A DNA stretch of 64,000 nt from contig JAAXTM010000002.1 of NCBI GenBank assembly GCA_013336525.1, positions 620,001-684,000 on the forward strand, written 5' to 3'. Below are positions 8,471 through 17,184 of the stretch, piece by piece. A program made the translations under genes and the position numbers. Each line of letters opens with the position of its first letter. The first letter of the stretch is position 1. Origin of the DNA: Geobacteraceae bacterium (GTDB lineage: Bacteria; Desulfobacterota; Desulfuromonadia; Geobacterales; Pseudopelobacteraceae). The notes below the pieces were generated by a model that searched no databases, had not been told where the DNA came from, and worked only from the letters and a program-made list of their open reading frames with translations.

Positions 8471-9892
8471 TTATTTCCCTGTTGCAACCGTTGATCCAGC
8501 TGATTCTACAGCAAAATCTTTGGCACCTTTGGGAAGATTTGCAAGAACCACAACAAAAGGAATAGCTTTACCGGGGCCAACTTCCATGTTTGCCAGTGAA
8601 TCGCCGAACTGGTTGGCCATAGCCGACTCAATCTTGTCCATCGGTAGACTTTCCAGTTGCTCTTCTGTCAACGGATTCCCGCCATAAGCACTCTTGGAGG
8701 CGATAATTTGTCCAGCCGAATCAAATACGGTAACTTTAACCTGAAGTGCCGCACGTTGTGTATCATATTCATTAAGTGCCTCACCTGAAATCACCAGCAG
8801 TTCTCCTGCTTGATCATTATTAATGAATACTGATTTGACACTTTTTACGGTAATTTTGCCACTCTCCTGAGCTCCGGTCTCCTGGGTGGTGGGAGACGAA
8901 GAATAGGCAAGATAACCGAGATAACCTACAATCGCGATTACCATTAACGACATCGCCCCAACGACTGCACCAAAAAACGGATTAGGCTTGCGCCTTGAGG
9001 AAATTGACAGCGGCGGCAACTCGTTCTGATCAGAATCAGAGCCTACTTCTGAAAACGACTGTTTAAATGTTTCATCACCCGCAATTTTGTCTTTAACTTC
9101 AGCAATAGGTGCAAACAGAACTTCCTGCGAAGGCTTTAAATCCTCCGGATTAACCTGCTGAACCGCCACAGAAGTCAATTCGTCGCCAAAATCAATTTCA
9201 CCAAGATTAAATGACGTATCAACTGGCGTGGAAAGAGAAAATAATGTGCCACTTTTTCTACTCGTATCCTTGCCACTCATGTCCATGGATTCAGCAAAGC
9301 TGTCGCCTTCGAAATCAAAGGTGATGGCTTCACCTGATGCTTCCGGAGCGTTTTGCACAACCTCTCCAAACATATCATCATCTGAAAAGTCGAGGCCCTG
9401 TGGCGCTTCTTTTCGAGGCAATACCTTTGCCGGTTCGGCCTTGGCATCAGTAAAATCATCTATTGACAACGCTGACTGCATGGTCGAATCAGGCTCAGTG
9501 TTGCATTCGCCAAAATCGAAACTCGAAAAATCAACATCACCAACCACATCATACGACTTAACTGCAGAGCCGGCGACATCCTCACCGCCTGCGACCATAA
9601 AATCATCCGGTTCAATGGGAGTGGCTGAATCATCAAAGTTCGACGTTTCTAACGAGCTGAAATCGTCCGCTATGTTGCCGGCAGAAGATACTCCGGCAGC
9701 TTCAGAGCCAAAAGGAGAACCCGGAACAACCCCTGCAGCAAATTGCTGGTTCAAGGATTCTTCTTCCGGCACCTCTTTTTGCACCCTGAATACATGCTTG
9801 CACTTGGTGCAGCGGACCTTGACACCCTTATCCTTGACCCTTGAATCGTCAAGTCGGAATCTGGTCTGACATTTTTCGCATTGGATTATCAT
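8471..9892 (-). CDS. zinc-ribbon (MJ0042) / DUF3426 single-pass membrane protein
   Basis: Protein of 473 residues, function unknown. The N terminus is an MJ0042-type zinc ribbon with two CxxC knuckles (IQCEKCQTRFRL and VRCTKCKHVFRV). A long acidic, low-complexity linker of about 270 residues follows, rich in DD, SFDFGE-like patches. One transmembrane helix lies near residue 315 (VVGAMSLMVIAIVGYLGYLAY), followed by a DUF3426-type extracytoplasmic domain to the C terminus. This architecture is common in deltaproteobacteria and suggests a cytoplasmic sensor or scaffold linked to a periplasmic domain. It is transcribed alone and converges with the FKBP gene. Confidence 0.85.
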   Translation of the reverse strand: MIIQCEKCQTRFRLDDSRVKDKGVKVRCTKCKHVFRVQKEVPEEESLNQQFAAGVVPGSPFGSEAAGVSSAGNIADDFSSLETSNFDDSATPIEPDDFMVAGGEDVAGSAVKSYDVVGDVDFSSFDFGECNTEPDSTMQSALSIDDFTDAKAEPAKVLPRKEAPQGLDFSDDDMFGEVVQNAPEASGEAITFDFEGDSFAESMDMSGKDTSRKSGTLFSLSTPVDTSFNLGEIDFGDELTSVAVQQVNPEDLKPSQEVLFAPIAEVKDKIAGDETFKQSFSEVGSDSDQNELPPLSISSRRKPNPFFGAVVGAMSLMVIAIVGYLGYLAYSSSPTTQETGAQESGKITVKSVKSVFINNDQAGELLVISGEALNEYDTQRAALQVKVTVFDSAGQIIASKSAYGGNPLTEEQLESLPMDKIESAMANQFGDSLANMEVGPGKAIPFVVVLANLPKGAKDFAVESAGSTVATGK

Positions 9893-10011
9893 CTGCGACT
9901 CCTCGATGATGACAGCTTATTTCGCGGCAATCCACGGAACTATCTGAAACAACGTTAGTCCTATATCAGAAAGGGTGAAGGGTGTCAAATCATTACTCTG
10001 AGGCATTTCGA

Positions 10012-10875
10012 CTATTTAGTCAGGTTTTGCGAGCATATTCCGATAATCGGACATGTCAGGCAGCGACTGGCGTCCTTGCCGTCGCAGCCGTCACTGATAC
10101 CGAGATGAGCCAGAGAAAAATCATATTTAACCGGATCGGCCGGGTCAAGAACTCGCAGAGACGCTGTAATTTCCTGTGCCATACGCCAATCTGCGGCTTT
10201 TCTGCCGGTCAGGCCGAGATAACGGCTGATGCGACTTATGTGCGTATCAACCGGAATAATCAGCTGTGACGGAGAGACACCATCCCATATACCAAGATCG
10301 ACACCGTCGGCAGGGCGAACCATCCAACGCAGCATCATGCAGAGCCGTTTACAGGCACTTCCGGAGGATGGGGCGGGAAACAAAAATGGGAAGTATGAGT
10401 CGGGAGGGATTCCATGATCCCCAAAAACTTCATGATAGTCCAGCGCCAGCACTCCTGCTGTGTAGCGATTCAAGGAGCCGCTTACGTCAATATCTGCAGC
10501 GTTATGACCGAGCAGAAAAAATGACTGGATGCTGCCGGTCTGCTCCAGCATCTGACGCAGACCCAACAGTAACGCACAGAGATCCCGGCCATCATTAAAA
10601 CGGTGCTTGAATCCAGAGAAGGTACGCAAACCGGCCTGAGGATCAAATGTTTCTACATACGTCCTCGGTGAACTCCCCATCTCGGCAAATATTGACTCTA
10701 GCGTACGGAGAATTATGACTATTGAGCCGTAGGCAAAGGATGAGGCGACCACCGCAGCAATCTCACGATCTCCCGGATCAGCGTAGCGATGGCAGAATGA
10801 AAGCGGATCATTGCCCAGGTGCTGTTCGGATTTGGAGGCATATAGCGCATCCAGCGTGGCTTGTATATCAGACAT
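10012..10875 (-). CDS. DUF2400 / TIGR02757 family protein
   Basis: Protein of about 287 residues in the DUF2400 (TIGR02757) family, function not established. The start ATG at 10875 (SDIQATLDALYASKS) is preferred because it overlaps the galT stop by eight bases; the longer frame from 10947 lies in galT. Conserved family signatures include FCHRYADPGDREIAAVVAS near the N terminus, VDTHISRISRYLGLTGR in the second half, and a C-terminal cysteine set (GCDGKDASRCLTCPIIGIC) resembling the Fe-S loop of HhH-GPD DNA glycosylases. The relation to DNA repair is a family-level inference only. It is the last gene of the galT-GH57 group. Confidence 0.85.
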   Translation of the reverse strand: MSDIQATLDALYASKSEQHLGNDPLSFCHRYADPGDREIAAVVASSFAYGSIVIILRTLESIFAEMGSSPRTYVETFDPQAGLRTFSGFKHRFNDGRDLCALLLGLRQMLEQTGSIQSFFLLGHNAADIDVSGSLNRYTAGVLALDYHEVFGDHGIPPDSYFPFLFPAPSSGSACKRLCMMLRWMVRPADGVDLGIWDGVSPSQLIIPVDTHISRISRYLGLTGRKAADWRMAQEITASLRVLDPADPVKYDFSLAHLGISDGCDGKDASRCLTCPIIGICSQNLTK

Positions 10876-11893
10876 CCGCCTCCCGTAAAAACTGGGCGGC
10901 GTCCTCTGGCGACGTTGGATTAATGTAGAAACCGGTACCCCATTCAAACCCGGCCACTTGAGTCAAACGAGGTACGAGCTCGATGTGCCAGTGGTAATCA
11001 TACTCCAGCGAATTCCAATGCTCTGGTTTTCCGGGGCGTCGGTGCATAGGCGGAGCGGTGTGCAGGATAAAGTTGTATGGTGCGTCGCGCAGCACCGTCT
11101 TGACCCGCAGCAGCATATCTTTCATCGCGACCGCCAGCTCCGCCAGCTGGGCATCGTTCATCAGAGCGAAGTCATGACTGTGACGCTTGGGATAGAGTCG
11201 CAGTTCGAATGGTGAGCTGGAAGCGTATGGCGTCAGCGTAACAAAATTTGAGAACTCCTTTACTACTCGTACACCTTCGCGCAATTCAAACTCTATCAGA
11301 TCACAAAAAATACAGCGTTCCTTGTCATTGAAATAATTTCTGGCAACTTTCAGCAGGGTACTCGCAACGGGCGGAAGCAGTGGGACCGCGATGAGTTGGC
11401 TGTGTGAATGTGAAAGCGAAGCCCCGGCGCGAGCGCCATGGTTTTTGAAAAGGACCATGTAGCGAAAGCGAAAATCCTTGCGCAGATCGAGATAGCGATG
11501 GCGATACGCCGTAAGCACATCGGCTATCTCATTTACCGTTAAATCAGCCAGTGTCCGGTCGTGGTCAGGAGTTTCGATGATCACTTCATGCGCACCGATG
11601 CCGTTCATGACGTCATACATACCGTAACCACGGTTATTGAGGTCCCCCTCCACCCTCAGCGCAGGATACTTGTTGGGAATCACCCGGACGCGCCAATTGG
11701 CTGCGTTGGGCTGTCCGCCAGGGCGAATGGCAAATATTTCAGGAGGGGTTTTATCCTCATTGCCATAGCAGAACGGACAGGCAGTCATCTTGGTCTGCTC
11801 GGGCTCCACCTGAAAATCACGCGGACGGCGTCCACGCTCGGTGGCAATAATTACCCAGTATAGTTTTAACGGATCCCAGCGAAGTTCAGACAT
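10868..11893 (-). CDS. galT: galactose-1-phosphate uridylyltransferase
   Basis: Transfers UMP between UDP-glucose and galactose-1-phosphate (Leloir pathway) in the cytoplasm; in organisms lacking galactose use, related HIT-superfamily members may act on other sugar-1-phosphates. The 341 residues include zinc-type cysteine pairs (CPFCYG near 39 and CIFCDL near 195), the HSHSQ segment, and the nucleotidylated-histidine region YHWHIE near 295. The N terminus ELRWDPLKLYWVIIA is typical. It shares an operon with the GH57 enzyme and nucleotidyltransferase fusion upstream, suggesting a glycan-storage or sugar-nucleotide role rather than simple galactose catabolism (inference). Confidence 0.9.
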   Translation of the reverse strand: MSELRWDPLKLYWVIIATERGRRPRDFQVEPEQTKMTACPFCYGNEDKTPPEIFAIRPGGQPNAANWRVRVIPNKYPALRVEGDLNNRGYGMYDVMNGIGAHEVIIETPDHDRTLADLTVNEIADVLTAYRHRYLDLRKDFRFRYMVLFKNHGARAGASLSHSHSQLIAVPLLPPVASTLLKVARNYFNDKERCIFCDLIEFELREGVRVVKEFSNFVTLTPYASSSPFELRLYPKRHSHDFALMNDAQLAELAVAMKDMLLRVKTVLRDAPYNFILHTAPPMHRRPGKPEHWNSLEYDYHWHIELVPRLTQVAGFEWGTGFYINPTSPEDAAQFLREADV

Positions 11894-11911
11894 GTAACCT
11901 CCAAAAAAAAC

Positions 11912-11988
11912 AGGGTCAAGGGGCCAGGGTCACGGCGTAAGGAAAATAACAAAAATCCTCGCCTCTTGACCCATGACCCTTGCCCCTT
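11912..11988. repeat. G-rich intergenic inverted repeat, copy 1
   Basis: Between galT and the GH57 gene. A left arm of permuted GGGTCAAGGGGCCAGGGTCA units (11912-11935) faces a right arm CTTGACCCATGACCCTTGCC (from 11964), separated by an AT-rich core. The same word family recurs at 16721-16801, so it is a dispersed element rather than a chance hairpin. Confidence 0.7.
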
Positions 11989-11990
11989 CC

Positions 11991-14186
11991 TTATATCAAC
12001 CAGTTATCCAATTCAATATCCGCTCCTGCGTAGTACAACATCAGCGGCGCATCGGTCGGCCAACGACCGATTTCCTCATTATCACGCACCAACGCAACAG
12101 ACGCGAACAGCTTGCTTCCATCCTCTAACTTGAGGCTATTCAGGGGAATACTGATCTCACAATTCCTGGCAATCTTCCAGTGGCAGTAACTGCTTGTCGG
12201 TGTCCAGACACCGTTTTCCTTAACCAGAAGCAAACCGCCATCGTTTTTCACCTGTAAAGAGAGCCGATAGTCACGATCATAGACCAAGTGGAGGTGCAGA
12301 ATATCATCATCTTTCAGCAGGCGGGAGAGTTCCTGGACCCCGTCGATTCTGATGAAGAAAGAGCTGCTATTATAGCCATAGTAGAAACTCTGCAGCATGC
12401 GGTCGGATGAGTGCATGGCAGAACCCTGACGTGTCAGGTCATACAATCCGGCCGCCAGCCATTCAAAGTAATCACTGATCCTGCCGGTAATCTCCGGATC
12501 AATAAAGGCGGCAGGCTCCCGAATCAGTCCAGCCGGATTCTTCTTCTTGATCGGCTCCAGCAACTCGCGCGGAGAGTCCTGACCCAAGAGTCGGTAGACA
12601 TTCATCAGGTGCTGGCGGAAAAGCCTGTCAAACCGGTCGCTATGCGGTGAAAAATGGTCATCTCCATACCACCAGAACCAGTCGCTCCCTTCGGCGGCAT
12701 ACAGTGAACGGCAAATCATTTCAGCCGTAGCATCCGTTGAAGGCTCACCGCTCTCAAAGGCGGCAGCCACCAGCTGATTCGTCGAAACAGCGGCTTGACG
12801 GGCCTTGGCAACCAGATCCCAGGCAAGATTTTCTTCAGGATGTCCGATCCAGATTCCGTAGTTGCCGTTGATCCACGATCCGGGGAAGATCGTATGCAGC
12901 CTTCCGTCGAAGCGGGTTTCTTTTAACACCTCACTGCAGGTTGCCAGGCGGAGCGCCGCTGATCCGGCAATCCCCCTGTACATACCCTGCAAAAAATTAT
13001 AGGCGTTGTCGGGGTAGTATTCCCAGGCATTCTCGCCATCCAGAATGATCGGAACGACGCGCCCTTCTCCACCCAGACGGCTCTTTATTGCGCTCAGCCG
13101 ACCACAGAGGTCAGCCACAGCACGCGGCGCTTCCCATTGTGAGTAGGTAAAGCCGATCAGGTCGGAGAGTTGGTGATCGCGGAAAAACGCACCGATCTCA
13201 CCCTGGCTGCTGCTGTAGCGCCAGGGTCGATACAAACGTTCCTTACCGGCACCAAGGCCACCATCCATACTTTTTTCCAGAATCTCCTCATCTGTCGCAA
13301 TCCAGCTGATACCGCTTCCGGCAATAATCGTGAGCGTCTCGTTACTGACTGATCCCTCCGAAGGCCACATTCCGGTTGGAGTGAAGCCGAAAATCTCGCG
13401 GAAATAATTAATTCCGCGGATAATCTGGGCGCGGGCATCCTCGGGATGGCGAAAACTGGCGGCCGGAAGGTGGACCCGAGGCATGGCCGTCTGTGCCATT
13501 TTCAGATCACATAACAGCGGCAGAATCGGATGATAATAAGGTGTTACCGAAAGTTCAATCCGCCCCTCCAGGTGAAGACGCCGATACAGCGGTACTATAG
13601 CCTGCAGTAGTTCCAACTGGGTGGCAAAGAGTAGTTCCTTGTCTGCTGTGGTAAAGTTTTCACCCTTGGCAACCAGAGCAGCAAAGACCGGGTAGCGGCG
13701 GCGGGCCGCTTCTCCGGTCCAGGCAAGAAAGAACCAGACCTGCAGATCCATGAGATCCTGCTCACTGAAATGCCTGACCCGTTCTGCAGCACTCCCCGGT
13801 TTCCCCTCTCCGGCCATATAAAGCAATTCGAGATAGCGCCGGGAAGGTTCAATCATATTTTGGCGATTTGCCGAGAAAAAGTTCTCCAGCAGGAACACGC
13901 GGTCATCGTGATTCAGATCAGCCGGAGCGGCTTTCCCCTTTTCAAGAAACGGATCGATGGCACTTCCGGAAGCGTACTCCAACAGCTGCTCAATCAGAGA
14001 CGGCACCAGATTGAAAACCGCCTTGGCACCCGGTGTGTCCTCAACAATAGCCGGCATGTCGAAATAGTCCTTGATGCCGTGCAGATACGTCCAGGGAAGT
14101 GCATATTCATTTTTTAGCGGGTCTTTGTAGTATGGCTGATGCATGTGCCATACGATGACAACGTCGAGCGGCTTGGTATGGGGCAT
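11991..14186 (-). CDS. glycoside hydrolase family 57 (alpha-amylase / glucanotransferase-like)
   Basis: GH57 enzyme of 731 residues, acting on alpha-glucans such as glycogen in the cytoplasm; no signal peptide is seen. Family motifs: HMHQPYY at residues 14-20; the GMWPSEGSVSNE block, whose glutamate is the nucleophile in the family; and the ILDGENAWEYY block, whose aspartate is the acid/base. A C-terminal beta-rich part of about 200 residues (from VQELSRLLKDDD) follows. It lies seven bases from the nucleotidyltransferase fusion upstream and precedes galT. Whether it hydrolyses, branches or transfers glucan cannot be decided from sequence alone. Confidence 0.9.
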   Translation of the reverse strand: MPHTKPLDVVIVWHMHQPYYKDPLKNEYALPWTYLHGIKDYFDMPAIVEDTPGAKAVFNLVPSLIEQLLEYASGSAIDPFLEKGKAAPADLNHDDRVFLLENFFSANRQNMIEPSRRYLELLYMAGEGKPGSAAERVRHFSEQDLMDLQVWFFLAWTGEAARRRYPVFAALVAKGENFTTADKELLFATQLELLQAIVPLYRRLHLEGRIELSVTPYYHPILPLLCDLKMAQTAMPRVHLPAASFRHPEDARAQIIRGINYFREIFGFTPTGMWPSEGSVSNETLTIIAGSGISWIATDEEILEKSMDGGLGAGKERLYRPWRYSSSQGEIGAFFRDHQLSDLIGFTYSQWEAPRAVADLCGRLSAIKSRLGGEGRVVPIILDGENAWEYYPDNAYNFLQGMYRGIAGSAALRLATCSEVLKETRFDGRLHTIFPGSWINGNYGIWIGHPEENLAWDLVAKARQAAVSTNQLVAAAFESGEPSTDATAEMICRSLYAAEGSDWFWWYGDDHFSPHSDRFDRLFRQHLMNVYRLLGQDSPRELLEPIKKKNPAGLIREPAAFIDPEITGRISDYFEWLAAGLYDLTRQGSAMHSSDRMLQSFYYGYNSSSFFIRIDGVQELSRLLKDDDILHLHLVYDRDYRLSLQVKNDGGLLLVKENGVWTPTSSYCHWKIARNCEISIPLNSLKLEDGSKLFASVALVRDNEEIGRWPTDAPLMLYYAGADIELDNWLI

Positions 14187-14192
14187 AACAGG

Positions 14193-16697
14193 TTACACCA
14201 TCTCCTTTTTCCACCCGACAATCTTCTTCTCGTACTCACTCAGCAACTTCTGGGCCGCTTTTTGATCACTGGCCTCAGCCACAATATGGACAACGGGCAG
14301 ATACTGGTCAGGAAGTACCAGGACCCACTCCGCTCCAAAATGCACTTTAATTCCGTCGATGAATGTCGCCTCCTTTTCCAGGCTGTCCTCACTCATCTTA
14401 CGCATGATGCCCCCCTTCATTTCCCAAGGGCATGGCAAGCTGGTTTGGAGAAAAGCTGCATGCGGGACGGCAGAGAGCGCCTGTGACAGCGTTATTCCTC
14501 CCGTAGCGCTAAGCTCCATCAGTTTCGCTATGGCGAACATACCGTCGAAAGCGGCCTGAAAACGGGGGAAAGCGAAGCGACCGTCCGTCGTACCGGTCAG
14601 AACTATTTCTGAAGATGAGGCGATCTCCTGCATAGCGCGGTCCGAACTCTTTGTCCTGACTACCTGTCCCCCCTTCTGTCCGACCATCTTTTCAACAGTT
14701 GAAGGGGTCTGCACCGGCACAGCAATCGTACCCTTCTGCCCCCCCTTCATCAGCAACGCCACGGTCAGTGAGAGCAGCTCAATACCGGTGTAAATCCGGC
14801 CGGTTTCATCTACGATCGTGATCGCTTCAGCGGACGAGTCAAGCCAGAAACCGGCCTGTGCTCCGAGCGACGAAACAATTGCCGAAAGCTGGTTAAGGGC
14901 CAGATCTTTCTCCTTGATCTGAACACCGCGCCCTTCGTCCACATATGCATTAAGTGCGATGACCGATAAGCCAAGTTCATTTAAAAGCTGAGGCAGTGTC
15001 TGACTGGCAGGAGAAAAGTTGAAGTCCACAACGACCGTCAATGCCGATTTTTTAAGCATCTCCCGATCAAGTGCCCGCAAAAATCCTTCGCGATAAAAAT
15101 CTCCGACATTATTGATATCTGTGATAACTCCCGGCTCAGTATGGTGTGCCCGTCGGAAATTTTCCTTGAAAAAGGTACGCTCCACATTTTTCCCCATGTT
15201 GCTTGAGAAATCGAGACCATCACCATCGATAAAAACGATTTCCAGCAGGGCGGGATCATCCTGCGCCTGACGGAAATGCACTCCGCCAACCTCGCCGAAT
15301 GTCTTTAATTTATAGCGTACAAGCGGCAGTGACGTCATCTTCATGTCGCGAACATTGACCCCGGCAGAGAGCAGACCACCCACAAAACAACGCTTGAGCA
15401 TGCGTGAAGATGGATTGGAATCACGACCCGCCAGCACAAAGCTACCTTTGGGGAGCGATGTACCGTAGGCGCATCCGAGCTTGGCACAAAATTCAGGGGT
15501 GAGCTCCACATTGGAGAGACCTTTGATAATTGCCCCCTCAAATAAAGCTTTTTTCCATTTTTCCCCCCAGATCATATTGGAGGTTACCGTTGCACCCGCC
15601 TCTATAGTTTTTTTAGGCCATATTTTAACATCCGCCTTGATGACCGCTTCGTCGCCAATCGATGTCTCGTCAGCAACAATAACCCCCTCTTCAAGAATTG
15701 CCCCCAGACCGATACGAACATTGGAGCAGACCACACTGTCGGTAATCCGGGCCCCTTTCTTGACGTAAGAGTTGTCCCAGATTATACAGCGGTTGAGCCT
15801 GACCCCCGCTTCGATCGTACAGTTGCGGCCAATCACCGAATCCTTGATACGCACGTCACCCAGAATCTGGCTGTTGTCGCCGACCACTACAGTACCTTCA
15901 AGACCGGCAGCATGCTCCAGCTTCACATCGGCACCGACCCGCAGATCCTTGCCGACAAAATCAAGCTTGGGCTCGTCGATCTTCAGATTGACCCTGCCTT
16001 TGAAAATATCATGGTACGCTTCGCGATAGGAGTCGGTATTGCCGATGTCGCGCCAATATCCCTTGGCGGTCACACCAAACAGTGCATCCTTTTTTTTGAG
16101 CATAAGCGGGAACAGATCCTGTGAAAAATCAAAATTTTCCCCCTCCGGGATATATTTCAGAACCTCCGGATCCAGCACATAGATCCCGGTATTGATTGTG
16201 TCGGAAATAACTTCACCCCAGCCCGGCTTTTCCAGAAACTGGGTTATGCGTTTCTCCTTATCAGTGATCACAACACCGAACTGGAGCGGGTCCTTGACGG
16301 ATGTCAGCGTAATTGTGGCCTTCGCCTTATGGTCTGCATGAAAATCGATGATCTTCTTGAGGTTAAAATCGGTAAGGAGGTCACCACTGATGACCAAAAA
16401 ACTTTCATCCAGATACTTTTCGGCCGCCTTGACCGCCCCGGCAGTACCCATATCGGCAATCGGAGTAACATAGGTAATCTTGACTCCGAAATCGGAACCG
16501 TCGCGGAAGAAATTTTTGATATAAAACGGCTGGTGGTAGAGCAGCATGACCAGTTCGGTAATGTCGTGTTTCTTCAGCAGCTCAACGATATGCAGCATGA
16601 TCGGACGGTTAAAAAGCGGGATCATCGGTTTTGGCATACTGCCGGTTAGCGGCTGAATGCGGGTGCCGAAACCACCCGCCATAATGACTGCTTTCAT
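14193..16697 (-). CDS. sugar-1-phosphate nucleotidyltransferase fused to degenerate phosphomannomutase domain
   Basis: Bifunctional-looking protein of 834 residues. Residues 1-235 are a nucleotidyl transferase: GGFGTRIQPLT (8-18) and PKP (22-24) for NTP binding, SGDLLTD for the metal, and FLEKP. Left-handed beta-helix hexapeptide repeats occupy about 250-390. From about 400 the fold matches phosphoglucomutase/phosphomannomutase, but its signature loops are altered: position 471-482 reads GGVHFRQAQDDP instead of a TASHNP serine loop, and 619-631 reads LDSSAEAITIVDE instead of DGDGDR. I chose ATG 16697, preceded by AAGGAGTT, over the longer frame. It heads the GH57-galT-DUF2400 series. The likely activity is guanylyl- or other nucleotidyl-transfer only. 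Confidence 0.88.
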   Translation of the reverse strand: MKAVIMAGGFGTRIQPLTGSMPKPMIPLFNRPIMLHIVELLKKHDITELVMLLYHQPFYIKNFFRDGSDFGVKITYVTPIADMGTAGAVKAAEKYLDESFLVISGDLLTDFNLKKIIDFHADHKAKATITLTSVKDPLQFGVVITDKEKRITQFLEKPGWGEVISDTINTGIYVLDPEVLKYIPEGENFDFSQDLFPLMLKKKDALFGVTAKGYWRDIGNTDSYREAYHDIFKGRVNLKIDEPKLDFVGKDLRVGADVKLEHAAGLEGTVVVGDNSQILGDVRIKDSVIGRNCTIEAGVRLNRCIIWDNSYVKKGARITDSVVCSNVRIGLGAILEEGVIVADETSIGDEAVIKADVKIWPKKTIEAGATVTSNMIWGEKWKKALFEGAIIKGLSNVELTPEFCAKLGCAYGTSLPKGSFVLAGRDSNPSSRMLKRCFVGGLLSAGVNVRDMKMTSLPLVRYKLKTFGEVGGVHFRQAQDDPALLEIVFIDGDGLDFSSNMGKNVERTFFKENFRRAHHTEPGVITDINNVGDFYREGFLRALDREMLKKSALTVVVDFNFSPASQTLPQLLNELGLSVIALNAYVDEGRGVQIKEKDLALNQLSAIVSSLGAQAGFWLDSSAEAITIVDETGRIYTGIELLSLTVALLMKGGQKGTIAVPVQTPSTVEKMVGQKGGQVVRTKSSDRAMQEIASSSEIVLTGTTDGRFAFPRFQAAFDGMFAIAKLMELSATGGITLSQALSAVPHAAFLQTSLPCPWEMKGGIMRKMSEDSLEKEATFIDGIKVHFGAEWVLVLPDQYLPVVHIVAEASDQKAAQKLLSEYEKKIVGWKKEMV

Positions 16698-16720
16698 AGA
16701 AACTCCTTGAGGATAGGGTC

Positions 16721-16801
16721 TTGTAAGGGGCAAGGATCAAGGGTCATGGGGCAAGGGCAGGAGGGTCTAGGCAGACTGTATTTACTTGCCCCTTGGCCCT
16801 G
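16721..16801. repeat. G-rich intergenic inverted repeat, copy 2
   Basis: Occupies most of the gap between the response regulator and the nucleotidyltransferase fusion. Units like AAGGGGCAAGGATCAAGGGT and CATGGGGCAAGGGCAGG oppose ACTTGCCCCTTGGCCCT downstream. It shares its vocabulary with the element at 11912-11988. Confidence 0.65.
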
Positions 16802-16803
16802 CT

Positions 16804-17184
16804 TTACACTCCTGTTTTCGCTTTCTGCGCCTTCTTGGCCAGCACCCTGGCAATTTCCTGTTTCAACTCCGTCAGGTCACCCGACTTGACCACATAGCCG
16901 TCAGCCAGCCAGGCCGAAAAGTCGTCTTTATAACAGGAAAAGGCCGAGCAGAGGATCACCGGCATATCGTGACGTTCCTTGACCAGCTTCTGTAGCAGGT
17001 CGATCCCGCTTTCGTTCTTCAGCTTGATATCAAGCACAGCTAGGTCAAAAGACCCCTCATGCAGCTTCTCTACCGCCTCGCTGCTGCTCGCTGCCGTCAC
17101 AACTTCGTACCCCTCATCTTTTAACTCTTCAGCGTACAGTAACCGGATGTTGGCCTCATCATCTACCACCAGTAATCTACTCAT
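16804..17184 (-). CDS. single-domain response regulator
   Basis: CheY-like receiver of 126 residues with no output domain. The acidic pair is in VVDDEANIRLLY, the phospho-acceptor aspartate in LAVLDIKLKNESG near residue 51, and the conserved Thr/Ser and Lys positions in VILCSAFS and VVKSGDL. It overlaps the upstream histidine kinase by four bases (ATGA), so the two proteins are partners. With no DNA-binding or enzymatic domain, the output must be protein-protein interaction or phosphorelay to another protein. It precedes the sugar-nucleotidyltransferase group; a regulatory link is possible but not shown. Confidence 0.9.
   Translation of the reverse strand: MSRLLVVDDEANIRLLYAEELKDEGYEVVTAASSSEAVEKLHEGSFDLAVLDIKLKNESGIDLLQKLVKERHDMPVILCSAFSCYKDDFSAWLADGYVVKSGDLTELKQEIARVLAKKAQKAKTGV

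Noticed and set aside
9228-9869. Plus-strand 213-residue frame opposite the zinc-ribbon/DUF3426 gene
   Set aside because: Ser/Ala/Pro-rich mirror of an acidic low-complexity linker; no domain and no ribosome site.
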